A DNA stretch of 64,000 nt, taken from assembly GCA_965603075.1 (NCBI GenBank), contig CBFDBO010000006.1, forward strand, positions 1 to 64,000, written 5' to 3'. Origin of the DNA: JABJOR01 sp965603075. GTDB taxonomy: Bacteria; Pseudomonadota; Alphaproteobacteria; Rhodospirillales; Casp-alpha2. The position numbers and the translations under genes are program-made. Numbering within the stretch: the first letter of the stretch is position 1; the number at the start of each line of letters is the position of its first letter. Below the pieces are notes generated by a model. The model was not told where the DNA came from. It searched no databases and worked only from the letters and a program-made list of their open reading frames with translations. Positions 17,673-26,165 of this stretch are shown here, in pieces.

Positions 17673-18104
17673 TTAACCGATTTTGGCTAGCGAAAATACA
17701 TTGCGGACTTTTTCGGTCACGTTTTGCGCCGCGTTCTGAATTGGGCTTGGTGTGCTGTGACTGGGTAAATCCACGGTCTCCAAACTGATGTTTTCAAATG
17801 TCTTCCATGCACCGTGCCCATATCGATTAAGCGCGGTTTCATAGATGCCCGAACGCCAAATATCAATGGCTTCCAGTGTGGACCACAGCAAGACGTAGGC
17901 GGTGGTTTTACCGCCGTGTTCAATACTATCGAGCGAGATAAATCCCGGCTGTCGGGTTGCAATGGTGGCCATTTCACGCGCAGCACGAACATTGCCATCA
18001 TCACCGCCGCTCTCGTCACTTAGATTGATGGTGATGCGATAAATAGCGCCTTTGCGATATTCTCGATTATAGCCAGCTTGCGTGTTCAAGTATTTGGAAC
18101 TCAT
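17673..18104 (-). CDS. ABM-like domain protein, copy 2
   Basis: The 143-residue product resembles its downstream neighbour: a strand KGAIYRITINLSDES, a helix ending MATIATRQPGFISLDSIEH, then TAYVLLWSTLEAIDIWRSGIYE and a RYGHGAWKTFENISLE segment. A C-terminal extension of about 35 residues (PSHSTPSPIQNAAQ) is not part of the fold. The start overlaps the ftsB stop as ATGA, so it is translated with ftsB. Function is unknown; the ABM assignment is by fold pattern and is weaker than for copy 1. Confidence 0.72.
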   Translation of the reverse strand: MSSKYLNTQAGYNREYRKGAIYRITINLSDESGGDDGNVRAAREMATIATRQPGFISLDSIEHGGKTTAYVLLWSTLEAIDIWRSGIYETALNRYGHGAWKTFENISLETVDLPSHSTPSPIQNAAQNVTEKVRNVFSLAKIG

Positions 18105-18427
18105 TGGGTGACCTCCGCTTCATAAAAGATGACGACGTCATTCTTGTAACCAAAGTTCAGCATGATTCTGGAGCGTTCTTCCAACATATCTGGATCGAGA
18201 CTATCGGGCCGTAACAAGCGAACCTGTTTTTCAAGTTTCTGTCGTTGAGCACGTGTGGCATCAACATATTGCTGGGTATCGGCTATCATGGTTTTTAAAT
18301 GCCAATAGGTCAGCAAACCACGGTCACCTTGAACCACATGGAACCCGAAATACACAATCGAGCAGACACCAATAATCGGTCCAACCATCTTGCCCGCGCG
18401 CAGGCGCATTTCAAAAAACATAGCCAT
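18101..18427 (-). CDS. ftsB: Septum formation initiator FtsB/DivIC
   Basis: FtsB is a single-pass divisome protein that works with FtsL and FtsQ. From the ATG at 18427 the product has 108 residues: a short basic N-terminus, one membrane segment (MVGPIIGVCSIVYFGFHVVQG, about 13-33), a coiled coil (about 38-75, TYWHLKTMIADTQQYVDATR), and the C-terminal PDSLDPDMLEERSRIMLNFG motif typical of alphaproteobacterial FtsB. An in-frame ATG at 18484 exists, but AGGGG lies 5 nt before 18427. It sits between eno and pdhA, as in many Alphaproteobacteria. Confidence 0.92.
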   Translation of the reverse strand: MAMFFEMRLRAGKMVGPIIGVCSIVYFGFHVVQGDRGLLTYWHLKTMIADTQQYVDATRAQRQKLEKQVRLLRPDSLDPDMLEERSRIMLNFGYKNDVVIFYEAEVTQ

Positions 18428-18604
18428 ATAAACCCCTAAATGTGCAACTTTGTCTTTCTGACAAACACACATAATCGACTCCATGGTTACGGGTTTTTAT
18501 TAAGAACTGGTTATGATTTGAAAAAAGATTTTTTTATTTGATTTGTGCAATTAAATCAATAGCTTGTGAGGACTAAAGGTATGGTAAATTATGTGTAAAC
18601 GAAA

Positions 18605-18638
18605 ACGGCGGGCCCGTTTGTGAAAACAAGCCCGCCGT
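18605..18638 (-). terminator. Intrinsic terminator after eno
   Basis: A perfect 9-bp stem (ACGGCGGGC at 18605-18613 pairing with GCCCGCCGT at 18630-18638) has a nested TTGT-GAAA-ACAA mini-stem in its loop. On the minus strand it is followed by TTTTCGTTT. It lies 46 nt past the eno stop, so it should end eno transcription before ftsB. Confidence 0.8.
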
Positions 18639-18662
18639 GAAAATTCGACCGTGAAAATTCGA
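18635..18662. repeat. 14-bp direct repeat next to the eno terminator
   Basis: CCGTGAAAATTCGA occurs twice head to tail (18635-18648 and 18649-18662), between the terminator stem and the eno stop. The first copy shares its first bases with the stem. No function is evident; it looks like a slipped-strand duplication. Confidence 0.7.
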
Positions 18663-18683
18663 CATGTATTTTTATAAAGCAGA

Positions 18684-19958
18684 TTACCGAAGAATGGAGC
18701 GTCCGGCGTAAATGGCCGTACTGCCTAGTTCTTGTTCAATGCGGATCAACTGATTGTATTTGGCAATACGGTCTGAACGCGATAGCGAGCCTGTTTTAAT
18801 TTGGCCAGAATTGGTGGCAACAGCGATATCGGCGATGGTTGTATCTTCGGTTTCACCAGAGCGGTGGGAAATAACCGAGGTGTATTTTGCCCGGTGCGCC
18901 ATATCAACAGCGTCCAAAGTTTCGCTCAGTGTGCCGATCTGGTTAACCTTTATTAGAATTGAATTGGCAATGCCATTATCAATACCACGACTTAAACGTT
19001 TGGGGTTGGTGACAAAAAGATCATCACCAACAAGTTGAACTTTTCCGCCAATAGCCTTAGTGAGAGCGGCCCAACCTTCCCAATCATCTTCATCCAGACC
19101 GTCTTCGATAGAGAAAATCGGATATTTGCTGACCATATCCTCGTAGTATTTGACCATGCCGTCTGAATCCAGCGATTTGCCTTCGCCTTCAAGCTCATAC
19201 TTACCATTTTTATAGAATTCGCTGGATGCCGCATCGAGGGCTAACATCACATCATCACCGGGAGTGTAACCAGCCGCTTCAATGGATTTCATAATAAAAT
19301 CGAGGGCTTCGGTTGAACTGGCAAGGGATGGCGCAAAGCCACCTTCATCACCGACATTTGTGTTGTGTCCCGCATCGGACAGGTTCTTTTTCAGGGCATG
19401 AAATATTTCCGCGCCCATACGAATACTATCAGTGCAACTGACACCGCCCACGGGCATGACCATAAATTCTTGAATATCGATAGGGTTATCAGCGTGCTGT
19501 CCGCCGTTGATGATGTTCATCATAGGAACGGGCAACGTACGGGCAAAAACGCCCCCTAGATAACGATAAAGTGGGGTTCCTAATTCTTCGGCACTGGCTT
19601 TGGCAATAGCCATCGAGATGCCGAGAATAGCGTTGGCACCCAGACGGGCTTTGTTTTCGGTACCATCAAGATCAATCATGGTCTGATCAATCATCAATTG
19701 TTCTTCGCTTTCCATGCCGCTTAGCGCGTCGAATAATTCGGTGTTGATGCCATCAACGGCATTTTGGACACCCTTGCCACCATAACGCCCTTTATCACCA
19801 TCACGAAGCTCCATAGCTTCATGGGCACCGGTAGAGGCACCCGATGGTACAGCGGCACGGCCTTGTGCGCCGGTTTCAAGAAGGACATCGACTTCGACGG
19901 TCGGGTTGCCCCGGCTATCAAGAATTTCGCGCGCTGTGATATCAATAATGGCAGACAT
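18684..19958 (-). CDS. eno: Enolase
   Basis: Enolase converts 2-phosphoglycerate to phosphoenolpyruvate in glycolysis. The 424-residue product shows the full set of motifs: AREILDSRGNPTVEVDV at the start, GASTGAHEAMELRDGD, metal-binding DAASSEFY and SIEDGLDEDDW, the catalytic VGDDLFVTN region, and SVISHRSGETEDTTIADIAV with SGQIKTGSLSRSDR near the end. It is followed by a strong terminator and lies 176 nt downstream of kdsA on the same strand. Confidence 0.98.
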   Translation of the reverse strand: MSAIIDITAREILDSRGNPTVEVDVLLETGAQGRAAVPSGASTGAHEAMELRDGDKGRYGGKGVQNAVDGINTELFDALSGMESEEQLMIDQTMIDLDGTENKARLGANAILGISMAIAKASAEELGTPLYRYLGGVFARTLPVPMMNIINGGQHADNPIDIQEFMVMPVGGVSCTDSIRMGAEIFHALKKNLSDAGHNTNVGDEGGFAPSLASSTEALDFIMKSIEAAGYTPGDDVMLALDAASSEFYKNGKYELEGEGKSLDSDGMVKYYEDMVSKYPIFSIEDGLDEDDWEGWAALTKAIGGKVQLVGDDLFVTNPKRLSRGIDNGIANSILIKVNQIGTLSETLDAVDMAHRAKYTSVISHRSGETEDTTIADIAVATNSGQIKTGSLSRSDRIAKYNQLIRIEQELGSTAIYAGRSILR

Positions 19959-20018
19959 GATGGGTCCTTGTCGTTGTGGATTTAGGAATTTCGATTGTTT
20001 AATACTTTATTTGTCGCC

Positions 20019-20044
20019 CAAGAACAATGCACAAGAACAATGCA
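20019..20044. repeat. 13-bp direct repeat upstream of eno
   Basis: CAAGAACAATGCA occurs twice in tandem (20019-20031, 20032-20044) in the kdsA-eno spacer, about 60-85 nt upstream of the eno start. It could lie in the eno leader, but no promoter or binding-site assignment can be made from the sequence. Confidence 0.7.
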
Positions 20045-20134
20045 CAAGAGCCCAGCTCTTCAACAAGGGCGCGATCTTTGTGGGGGCGTAGGCAGCGACC
20101 AGTGTCATATGGACACCATTTTTCAAATTATTCT

Positions 20135-20980
20135 TTAGCGCATGGATTCTAAATCAACAGGATCCGCTTTAGCGAGCTTATCAAACGTCATTAATGTTTC
20201 CAACACTCGGCGCAGTTTGCTCAGGGGGATCATGTTGGGGCCATCACTGGGGGCGCGGTCGGGTTGTTCGTGGGTTTCAATAAAGACCCCCGCCACCCCA
20301 ATAGAGATAGCCGCGCGGGCCAGAACAGGGGCAAATTCACGTTGCCCACCGGATGTGCCACCCTGCCCGCCCGGTTGCTGGACGGAATGAGTTGCATCAA
20401 AAATAACCGGGTATCCAGTTTCCGCCAAAATAGGCAGCGAGCGCATATCAGACACCAAAGTATTGTAACCGAAGCTTGCGCCGCGCTCACACAACATGAT
20501 ATTTTTATTGCCTGTGCTTTCTATATTTTTGACCACATTTTTCATGTCCCAAGGGGCTAAAAACTGACCTTTTTTAACATTAATGGCAGCACCGCTCTCG
20601 CCGGCGGCCACAAGCAAATCTGTTTGACGGCATAGGTACGCCGGTATTTGTAGGACATCAACAACCTTGGCTACTTTTTCACAATGCCATGGTTCGTGTA
20701 CATCGGTTATCACCGGGCAGCCATGTGTGTCTTTAATTTCAGCAAAAACATCCATGGCCTCATCCATGCCAAGCCCGCGTAAGCTATCAATACTGGTACG
20801 ATTAGCCTTGTCGAAGGATGACTTGTAAACCAAACCCAATCCGAGTTCGTCGGTCATCTCGATAAGAATTTTTGCGGTCTCTAGCGCATGCTCCCGGTTT
20901 TCCATGGCGCACGGACCAGCGATCAACGTAAACGGTTTATCGTTGGCAACATCGAGAGAGCCGATTTTAACGCTATGCAT
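20135..20980 (-). CDS. kdsA: 3-deoxy-8-phosphooctulonate synthase
   Basis: KdsA joins phosphoenolpyruvate and arabinose 5-phosphate to make Kdo 8-phosphate, a precursor of the lipopolysaccharide inner core. The 281-residue product has FTLIAGPCAMENREHA near residue 18, YKSSFDKANRTS, GCPVITDVHEPWHCEKVA, and FDATHSVQQPGGQGGTSGGQRE. The tryptophan and cysteine in HEPWHCE raise the question of a metal-dependent form, which I cannot settle. It lies 28 nt downstream of pyrG, a conserved arrangement. Confidence 0.97.
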   Translation of the reverse strand: MHSVKIGSLDVANDKPFTLIAGPCAMENREHALETAKILIEMTDELGLGLVYKSSFDKANRTSIDSLRGLGMDEAMDVFAEIKDTHGCPVITDVHEPWHCEKVAKVVDVLQIPAYLCRQTDLLVAAGESGAAINVKKGQFLAPWDMKNVVKNIESTGNKNIMLCERGASFGYNTLVSDMRSLPILAETGYPVIFDATHSVQQPGGQGGTSGGQREFAPVLARAAISIGVAGVFIETHEQPDRAPSDGPNMIPLSKLRRVLETLMTFDKLAKADPVDLESMR

Positions 20981-21008
20981 GGTGTAGTGCCCTATTTATG
21001 AGTAACGG

Positions 21009-22646
21009 TTAAGCGTGACTGGATAACAAATCAGCCTGATCATTTGCCGCCCGGATGAAGGATATAAACAGCGGGTGTGGGTCCATCGGCTTTGATTTAA
21101 GTTCCGGGTGGAATTGTACGCCAATAAACCAAGGGTGGTCTGGTAATTCGACAATTTCAGGCAAGAGACCATCGGGTGACATACCAGAGAATTTAAGTCC
21201 TGCTGCCTCTAGGCGTTCAATGTAGGCTGTATTGACCTCGTAACGGTGGCGATGACGTTCGCTGATTTCTGTTTCGCCGTATATATCAGCAACACGGGTG
21301 TCCGCGCCCAAGGTACAGGCATATGCCCCTAAGCGCATGGTGCCACCCATATCGGCTTCTTGACCCCGAAGTTCAAGATCGTTGCCCTTCATCCACTCGG
21401 TCATTAGGCCAACAACAGGCTCATGGGTCGGGCCGAATTCAGTTGAACTGGCCCCCTTGATCCCGGCTAGATTACGCGCGGCTTCCAGCACGGCCATTTG
21501 CATTCCAAAACAGATGCCGAAATAGGGAATGCCCCGTTCGCGCGCAAAGGTTACGGCGGCAATCTTGCCTTCAGAACCCCGTTCGCCAAACCCACCGGGT
21601 ACGAGAATACCATGCACCCCAGCCAAATGTTCCATTGGGTCTTCAGAATCAAATATTGACGATTCAATCCAGTTTAGATTAACCCTCACATTATTGGCAA
21701 TGCCGCCATGGGCCAGGGCTTCACTAAGAGATTTATAGGCATCTAGCAGTTCAGTGTATTTACCGACAACGGCGATATTAACCTGACCTTCGGGACGGAC
21801 AGAACGTTCAACGATTTCTTCCCATACAGAAAGATCAGGGGTATTTGTTTCAAGCTTGAAATGCTTGCATACCTGTTCGTCGAGGCCTTGGTTGTGATAG
21901 CTGATCGGTACGCGGTAGATGCTGTCTACATCAAGGGCTGCGATAACTTTTTCTTGGGCGATGTTACAGAAAAGCCCAATTTTGCGGCGTTCTTCGGGCG
22001 GAATTTCCCGGTCCGCACGGCACAACAACATATCGGCTTGGATACCAACACTGAGCAATTCTTTAACCGAATGCTGGGTAGGTTTGGTCTTTAATTCGCC
22101 TGCTGTGGGGATGTAAGGCAGCAATGTTAGGTGCAAATACATAACGTTTTCACGGCCCAGGTCATTGCCCAGTTGACGAATGGCTTCCAAGAATGGAAGG
22201 CTTTCGATATCACCGACCGTACCGCCGATTTCACACAGCACAAAATCTTCATCATCCAAATCATTAACGACGAATTCTTTGATGGCATTGGTGATGTGGG
22301 GAATGACTTGAATGGTGGCGCCCAAATAGTCGCCGCGCCGTTCTTTTGCAATCACATCAGAATAAATACGACCCGTTGTGACGTTATCGCTTTGTTTGTT
22401 ATGAACACCACTGAAACGTTCATAGTGCCCCAAATCCAGATCGGTTTCCGCACCATCATCGGTGACAAAAACTTCGCCGTGTTGATAGGGGCTCATGGTT
22501 CCCGGATCGACGTTAATATAGGGATCAAGTTTGCGTAAACGCACCTTAAATCCGCGAGCCTGTAGCAGAGCCGCTAACGCCGCCGATGCCAAGCCTTTGC
22601 CAAGTGAGGAAACCACGCCACCAGTAATAAAAATATATCGTGTCAT
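21009..22646 (-). CDS. pyrG: CTP synthase
   Basis: PyrG aminates UTP to CTP using glutamine and ATP. The 545-residue product starts TRYIFITGGVVSSLGKGLASA, the synthetase P-loop region, and continues with DPYINVDPGTMSPYQHGEVFV and the allosteric-site segments. The C-terminal glutaminase domain has the nucleophile in GICFGMQMA and the histidine/glutamate of GVQFHPELKSKP. It sits between secG and kdsA on the minus strand, as in most Alphaproteobacteria. Confidence 0.98.
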   Translation of the reverse strand: MTRYIFITGGVVSSLGKGLASAALAALLQARGFKVRLRKLDPYINVDPGTMSPYQHGEVFVTDDGAETDLDLGHYERFSGVHNKQSDNVTTGRIYSDVIAKERRGDYLGATIQVIPHITNAIKEFVVNDLDDEDFVLCEIGGTVGDIESLPFLEAIRQLGNDLGRENVMYLHLTLLPYIPTAGELKTKPTQHSVKELLSVGIQADMLLCRADREIPPEERRKIGLFCNIAQEKVIAALDVDSIYRVPISYHNQGLDEQVCKHFKLETNTPDLSVWEEIVERSVRPEGQVNIAVVGKYTELLDAYKSLSEALAHGGIANNVRVNLNWIESSIFDSEDPMEHLAGVHGILVPGGFGERGSEGKIAAVTFARERGIPYFGICFGMQMAVLEAARNLAGIKGASSTEFGPTHEPVVGLMTEWMKGNDLELRGQEADMGGTMRLGAYACTLGADTRVADIYGETEISERHRHRYEVNTAYIERLEAAGLKFSGMSPDGLLPEIVELPDHPWFIGVQFHPELKSKPMDPHPLFISFIRAANDQADLLSSHA

Positions 22647-22760
22647 GGAATTAGAACCTACACCAAGTCTTGGATTTTTCTATAGGCAAGTGGGTTCGAG
22701 AGAGCATTTTATTTTTGCTCTCTGAATTCGCCTTTGATTTCAATATATTGCCTGTTTAAT

Positions 22761-23084
22761 TTAATTGGCGAGAGGGACGCTTGGTTCGCCTGTACCCTGT
22801 TCAGTGGGCTGATCGGTTTGCAATTGATCAAGAATCGATTCTTGTGGACGTGCATTGTTGGCCATAATGGACAGTGTCAAACTGGTCACCATAAACAAGG
22901 CTGCCAAGATACCCGTGGTCCGAGTCAAAAGATCGGCAGTCGCCCGTCCGGTCATAAATCCACCCATTCCGCCACCACCGCCACCACCCATACCAAGGCC
23001 GCCGCCTTCGCTACGTTGGAGTAGAACCGCGCCAACAAGACCGATGGCGATCAATAGGTGAATAACAAGAAGGACTGTATCCAT
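22761..23084 (-). CDS. secG: Protein-export membrane protein SecG
   Basis: SecG is a small subunit of the SecYEG translocon. From the ATG at 23084 the product has 107 residues: a first membrane helix (about 3-22), the conserved LLQRSEGGGLGMGGG loop, then a glycine-rich stretch (GGGGGGMGGF), a second membrane helix (about 57-77) and a polar tail. A TTG five codons upstream is also open; I take the ATG, where the membrane segment starts properly. It lies between tpiA and pyrG. Confidence 0.92.
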   Translation of the reverse strand: MDTVLLVIHLLIAIGLVGAVLLQRSEGGGLGMGGGGGGGMGGFMTGRATADLLTRTTGILAALFMVTSLTLSIMANNARPQESILDQLQTDQPTEQGTGEPSVPLAN

Positions 23085-23251
23085 GATCTTAAATTCCAAT
23101 AATAAATCAGAGTAATTTTAAATATGTGCAGTGTCATAAAGCGTGTTACAGCAAAAATCCAGCATTACCTTGTATATAAATAAGGTTTTTTAGGGCATTT
23201 GATGCTTATTGATAACTGAATTAATATTTAATTCCAATCAAGTTGTTCAGA

Positions 23252-24010
23252 TTAGGAGCTCGCTTGCGCAATTGCCCAGAAATCATCAGCAACCAAAGCC
23301 GCACCACCGATTAAGCCACCATCGACATCCTCAAGGGCCATCAATTGTGCGGCGTTACCGGGTTTCATGGACCCGCCATAGAGAATGCGCATGCCGTCAG
23401 CTTCACCGCCAAAACGATTGCGCAATTCGTTACGGATGAAAGCGTGTACTTCTTGTGCTTCCTCGGGGCTAGCGGTACGTCCCGTGCCAATGGCCCAGAC
23501 GGGCTCATAGGCGATGACGGTATTGGCGGCGTTCGCACCGTCCGGGGTTGATGCGGCAACTTGGGTTTTAATCACGTCCAGCGTTTGCCCCGCGTCACGT
23601 TGTTCCAATGTTTCGCCCACACAAACGATGGCGATTAATCCGGCTTTCCATGCGGCAAGCGTTTTAGCGTGCACATCGGTATCGCTTTCGTCGTGGTCGC
23701 TGCGGCGTTCGGAATGACCCAAAATAACATAGGAACAGCCCAAATCGTTGAGCATATCGGCACTAATATCACCCGTATGGGCACCCGATTGTGCATCGTG
23801 GCAAGTTTGACCACCCACGTTTAGGCCCGAATCACTTGCCATAGCAAGGGCGCTATCGAGCATGGTGAACGGTGGGCAAATGAGCATATCAAAGGATACC
23901 GAACCCGCTTCACGCAAACGCCCCGCCATATCCCCGGCAAGGCTTAACGTGTCGGCGCTTAAACCATTCATTTTCCAGTTGCCGGCAATCAGGGGGCGTC
24001 TCTTACTCAT
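23252..24010 (-). CDS. tpiA: Triosephosphate isomerase
   Basis: TpiA interconverts dihydroxyacetone phosphate and glyceraldehyde 3-phosphate. The 252-residue product has the family motifs: GNWKMNG at the start (substrate lysine), ILGHSERR with the catalytic histidine, AYEPVWAIGTG with the catalytic glutamate, and ILYGGSMKPGNAAQL with GGLIGGAAL for phosphate binding. The frame is open 25 codons further upstream, but GGAG lies just before the ATG at 24010 and the longer N-terminus is unlike the family. Confidence 0.97.
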   Translation of the reverse strand: MSKRRPLIAGNWKMNGLSADTLSLAGDMAGRLREAGSVSFDMLICPPFTMLDSALAMASDSGLNVGGQTCHDAQSGAHTGDISADMLNDLGCSYVILGHSERRSDHDESDTDVHAKTLAAWKAGLIAIVCVGETLEQRDAGQTLDVIKTQVAASTPDGANAANTVIAYEPVWAIGTGRTASPEEAQEVHAFIRNELRNRFGGEADGMRILYGGSMKPGNAAQLMALEDVDGGLIGGAALVADDFWAIAQASS

Positions 24011-24087
24011 GGTTGTTCTCCAGAAGGTAAATATAAAGATGAATATTAAGCCAAATTTGATACGGTGGAATTCATTACTGTGCAAGT

Positions 24088-24117
24088 GTTTAAACAGGAT
24101 TTAAACAGGGTTTAAAT
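24088..24117. repeat. 11-bp tandem repeat between tpiA and ppiD
   Basis: GTTTAAACAGG and ATTTAAACAGG follow each other, then GTTTAAAT, giving about two and a half units with a period of one helical turn. Each unit has the palindrome TTTAAA. It lies in the divergent promoter region, so regulator binding is possible but unproven. Confidence 0.65.
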
Positions 24118-24135
24118 AAAAACAGCTGAATACAA

Positions 24136-24163
24136 TTGAAAACTTGAATTGATAAACTAATAC
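24136..24163 (+). promoter_or_regulatory. Possible promoter for ppiD-trpE
   Basis: TTGAAA (24136-24141) and TAATAC (24158-24163) are 16 nt apart, about 90 nt upstream of ppiD. The spacing and sequence suit a sigma-70-type promoter. AT-rich sequence yields such matches by chance, so this is only a candidate. Confidence 0.3.
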
Positions 24164-24253
24164 TTTCTCTCTTATTGCGTATTGCAGGGGGGGCTTTGGG
24201 TCCCTATGATGCCGCCAAATTTATTGTTTCATTATCAGACGGGTAATTAGCCT

Positions 24254-26146
24254 ATGTTGGATGCTATTCGAAAACGTTCCGGTGGGATCGTTGTAAAAAT
24301 TCTATTGCTGTTTTTAGTTCTGAGCTTTGGTGCTTGGGGCGTTGGTGATTATATTGGCGGTGCTGCTGGGGGTGATAATGTGGCAAGCGTCGGCGAATAT
24401 GACATTTCCTCACAGGAATTCAGCAATGAAATGCAACGTGAAATGAACCGTATGCGTCAATACTTTGGTGACGCTATGGACGCCGATATGGCCCGTGAAA
24501 TGGGGCTGCCTAATCAAGTTGTCGCCCGAATGGTTCGTTCCGCCCTTTATCTTGCTGCTGCTAAAGATCAAGGATTGGTTGTTGATGACGCACAGGTTAC
24601 CGCAGAAATTCACTCTATTGATGCTTTCAAAGGTCTAACCGGAGAATTTGATAAAGACGCTTTCCGCGGGGCTATTAATAATGCCGGTTATTCCGAGGAA
24701 TCCTTTATTCGTTTGGTGCGGGATGATTTAAAACGTGCCACTTTTGTCGACAGCTTTAGCAGTGGGGTCGTTGGATCAAACGTGGTGGCCAAATTGCTAC
24801 ATGGCTATCGCGCAGAAACCCGTTCTGCTGATTTTGCCATTATTGAAGACGCTCAGTTCACAGATATCCCCGTGCCAAGTGAGGCCGACATTTCAGCGTT
24901 TCATTCAGATAACCAAGATCAGTTCATGGCACCAGAATATCGCTCTGTCAGTTATTTGCAGCTTTTAGCTTCCGACCTAGCCGATACCAGTTCTGTTAGC
25001 GAAGAAGAAATTCATGATGCCTATGAATTGCGTAAGGCTGAGTTCATGGTTCAAGGTCGCCGTGAAGTGCTGCAAGCAATCTTTAGCGATGAAGCAACCG
25101 CTAAAAGTGTAGCAGATATGATTGTAAAAGGCCGTGATTTTGCGGAAACCGCCCAGGAAGTTGCGGGGATTAATCCAGATAGTCTTGCTCTTGGTTGGGT
25201 CAGACGTGCTGACTTGTTAAGCGAAGAGTTGGCGGATGTTGTCTTTAACACCCCTGCTGGTTCTGTATCACCCCCTGCTAATTCCATGCTCGGTTGGCAC
25301 CTGTTCAAGGTGATAAATGCTGAAGAGAAAATGGTTCAAGAGCTTGATACTGTTCGCGCCGATTTGGCTAAAGGTGTCGCGTTGGAAAAAGCTATTGATG
25401 CTTTGTACGAACAGGCCAATGTTTTGGAAGATGAGCTCGGATCTGGCGCGACATTAGAAGATGCTGCACAGAATTTGGGATTACGGATCATGAAGGTCGA
25501 TAGCATAGATCGTCGTGGTCGGGATCGTAGCGGTGTCGCCGTTGAGAACTTGCCGAGCGCAGACTTTGTCGCGACCGCATTTGCGACGGAGGAAAGTACT
25601 GACTCGGCACTTATTGAAAGCAATGGCGATACCTATTTTGTTATGCATATTGATGGTGTCGATGTACCCATATTACGTCCTTTGGAAGATGTTCGTCATC
25701 AAGTTGTTGCGTCGATCAATGCAATAGCGCGCAGTACAAGTGCTCTGGCTTCGGCAGAAAAAGTTGCGGCGGCTCTGAATACTGCAACAACACTTTCGTC
25801 TGCTGTTATGTCTGGTGTCGAGGTCAAAACTGCCGCGAATTTCAAACGTGATGGATCATCGGGTGATGCACTATTCCCCCGTGATTTTACCGGCGAATTG
25901 GCGGGTGTCATGTTTGAAAAAGCCATTGGTCAGGGCGGCTTTTCCCGTGTGGCCCAAGGATACGCCGTTGCGCATTTGAAATCGATCACCAAAGCGGACA
26001 CGGTCTCTAATATGGACGCGATAAGTCAAATTAAATCTGAGCTATCGCAAAGCATTGCAGCTGATCTTTACGAACAGCTTGCCAATGCATTAGAAGAACG
26101 CATTCCTGTTAACATCAATAATAATGCGCTCAATCAAACCTTCTAG
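24254..26146 (+). CDS. ppiD: Peptidylprolyl isomerase, PpiD/SurA type
   Basis: PpiD is an inner-membrane-anchored periplasmic chaperone near the Sec exit. The 630-residue product begins MLDAIRKRSGGIVVKILLLF, one membrane anchor of the family, followed by GDYIGGAAGGDNVASVGEYDI, a SurA-like N-terminal domain, a parvulin region at about 260-360 (QGRREVLQAIF, GRDFAETAQEVA, LALGWVRRADLLSELA-like) and a long C-terminal helical part. It is 20 nt upstream of trpE, the usual alphaproteobacterial arrangement. Parvulin activity is often weak in this family. Confidence 0.92.
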   Translation: MLDAIRKRSGGIVVKILLLFLVLSFGAWGVGDYIGGAAGGDNVASVGEYDISSQEFSNEMQREMNRMRQYFGDAMDADMAREMGLPNQVVARMVRSALYLAAAKDQGLVVDDAQVTAEIHSIDAFKGLTGEFDKDAFRGAINNAGYSEESFIRLVRDDLKRATFVDSFSSGVVGSNVVAKLLHGYRAETRSADFAIIEDAQFTDIPVPSEADISAFHSDNQDQFMAPEYRSVSYLQLLASDLADTSSVSEEEIHDAYELRKAEFMVQGRREVLQAIFSDEATAKSVADMIVKGRDFAETAQEVAGINPDSLALGWVRRADLLSEELADVVFNTPAGSVSPPANSMLGWHLFKVINAEEKMVQELDTVRADLAKGVALEKAIDALYEQANVLEDELGSGATLEDAAQNLGLRIMKVDSIDRRGRDRSGVAVENLPSADFVATAFATEESTDSALIESNGDTYFVMHIDGVDVPILRPLEDVRHQVVASINAIARSTSALASAEKVAAALNTATTLSSAVMSGVEVKTAANFKRDGSSGDALFPRDFTGELAGVMFEKAIGQGGFSRVAQGYAVAHLKSITKADTVSNMDAISQIKSELSQSIAADLYEQLANALEERIPVNINNNALNQTF

Positions 26147-26165
26147 GGTAGCGAGCATCTGTTAA

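Noticed and set aside
23167..23191. Stem ACCTT/AAGGT followed by a T-run on plus, as a terminator
   Set aside because: Neighbouring genes run on the minus strand, the stem has only 5 bp, and no plus transcript is expected to end there.
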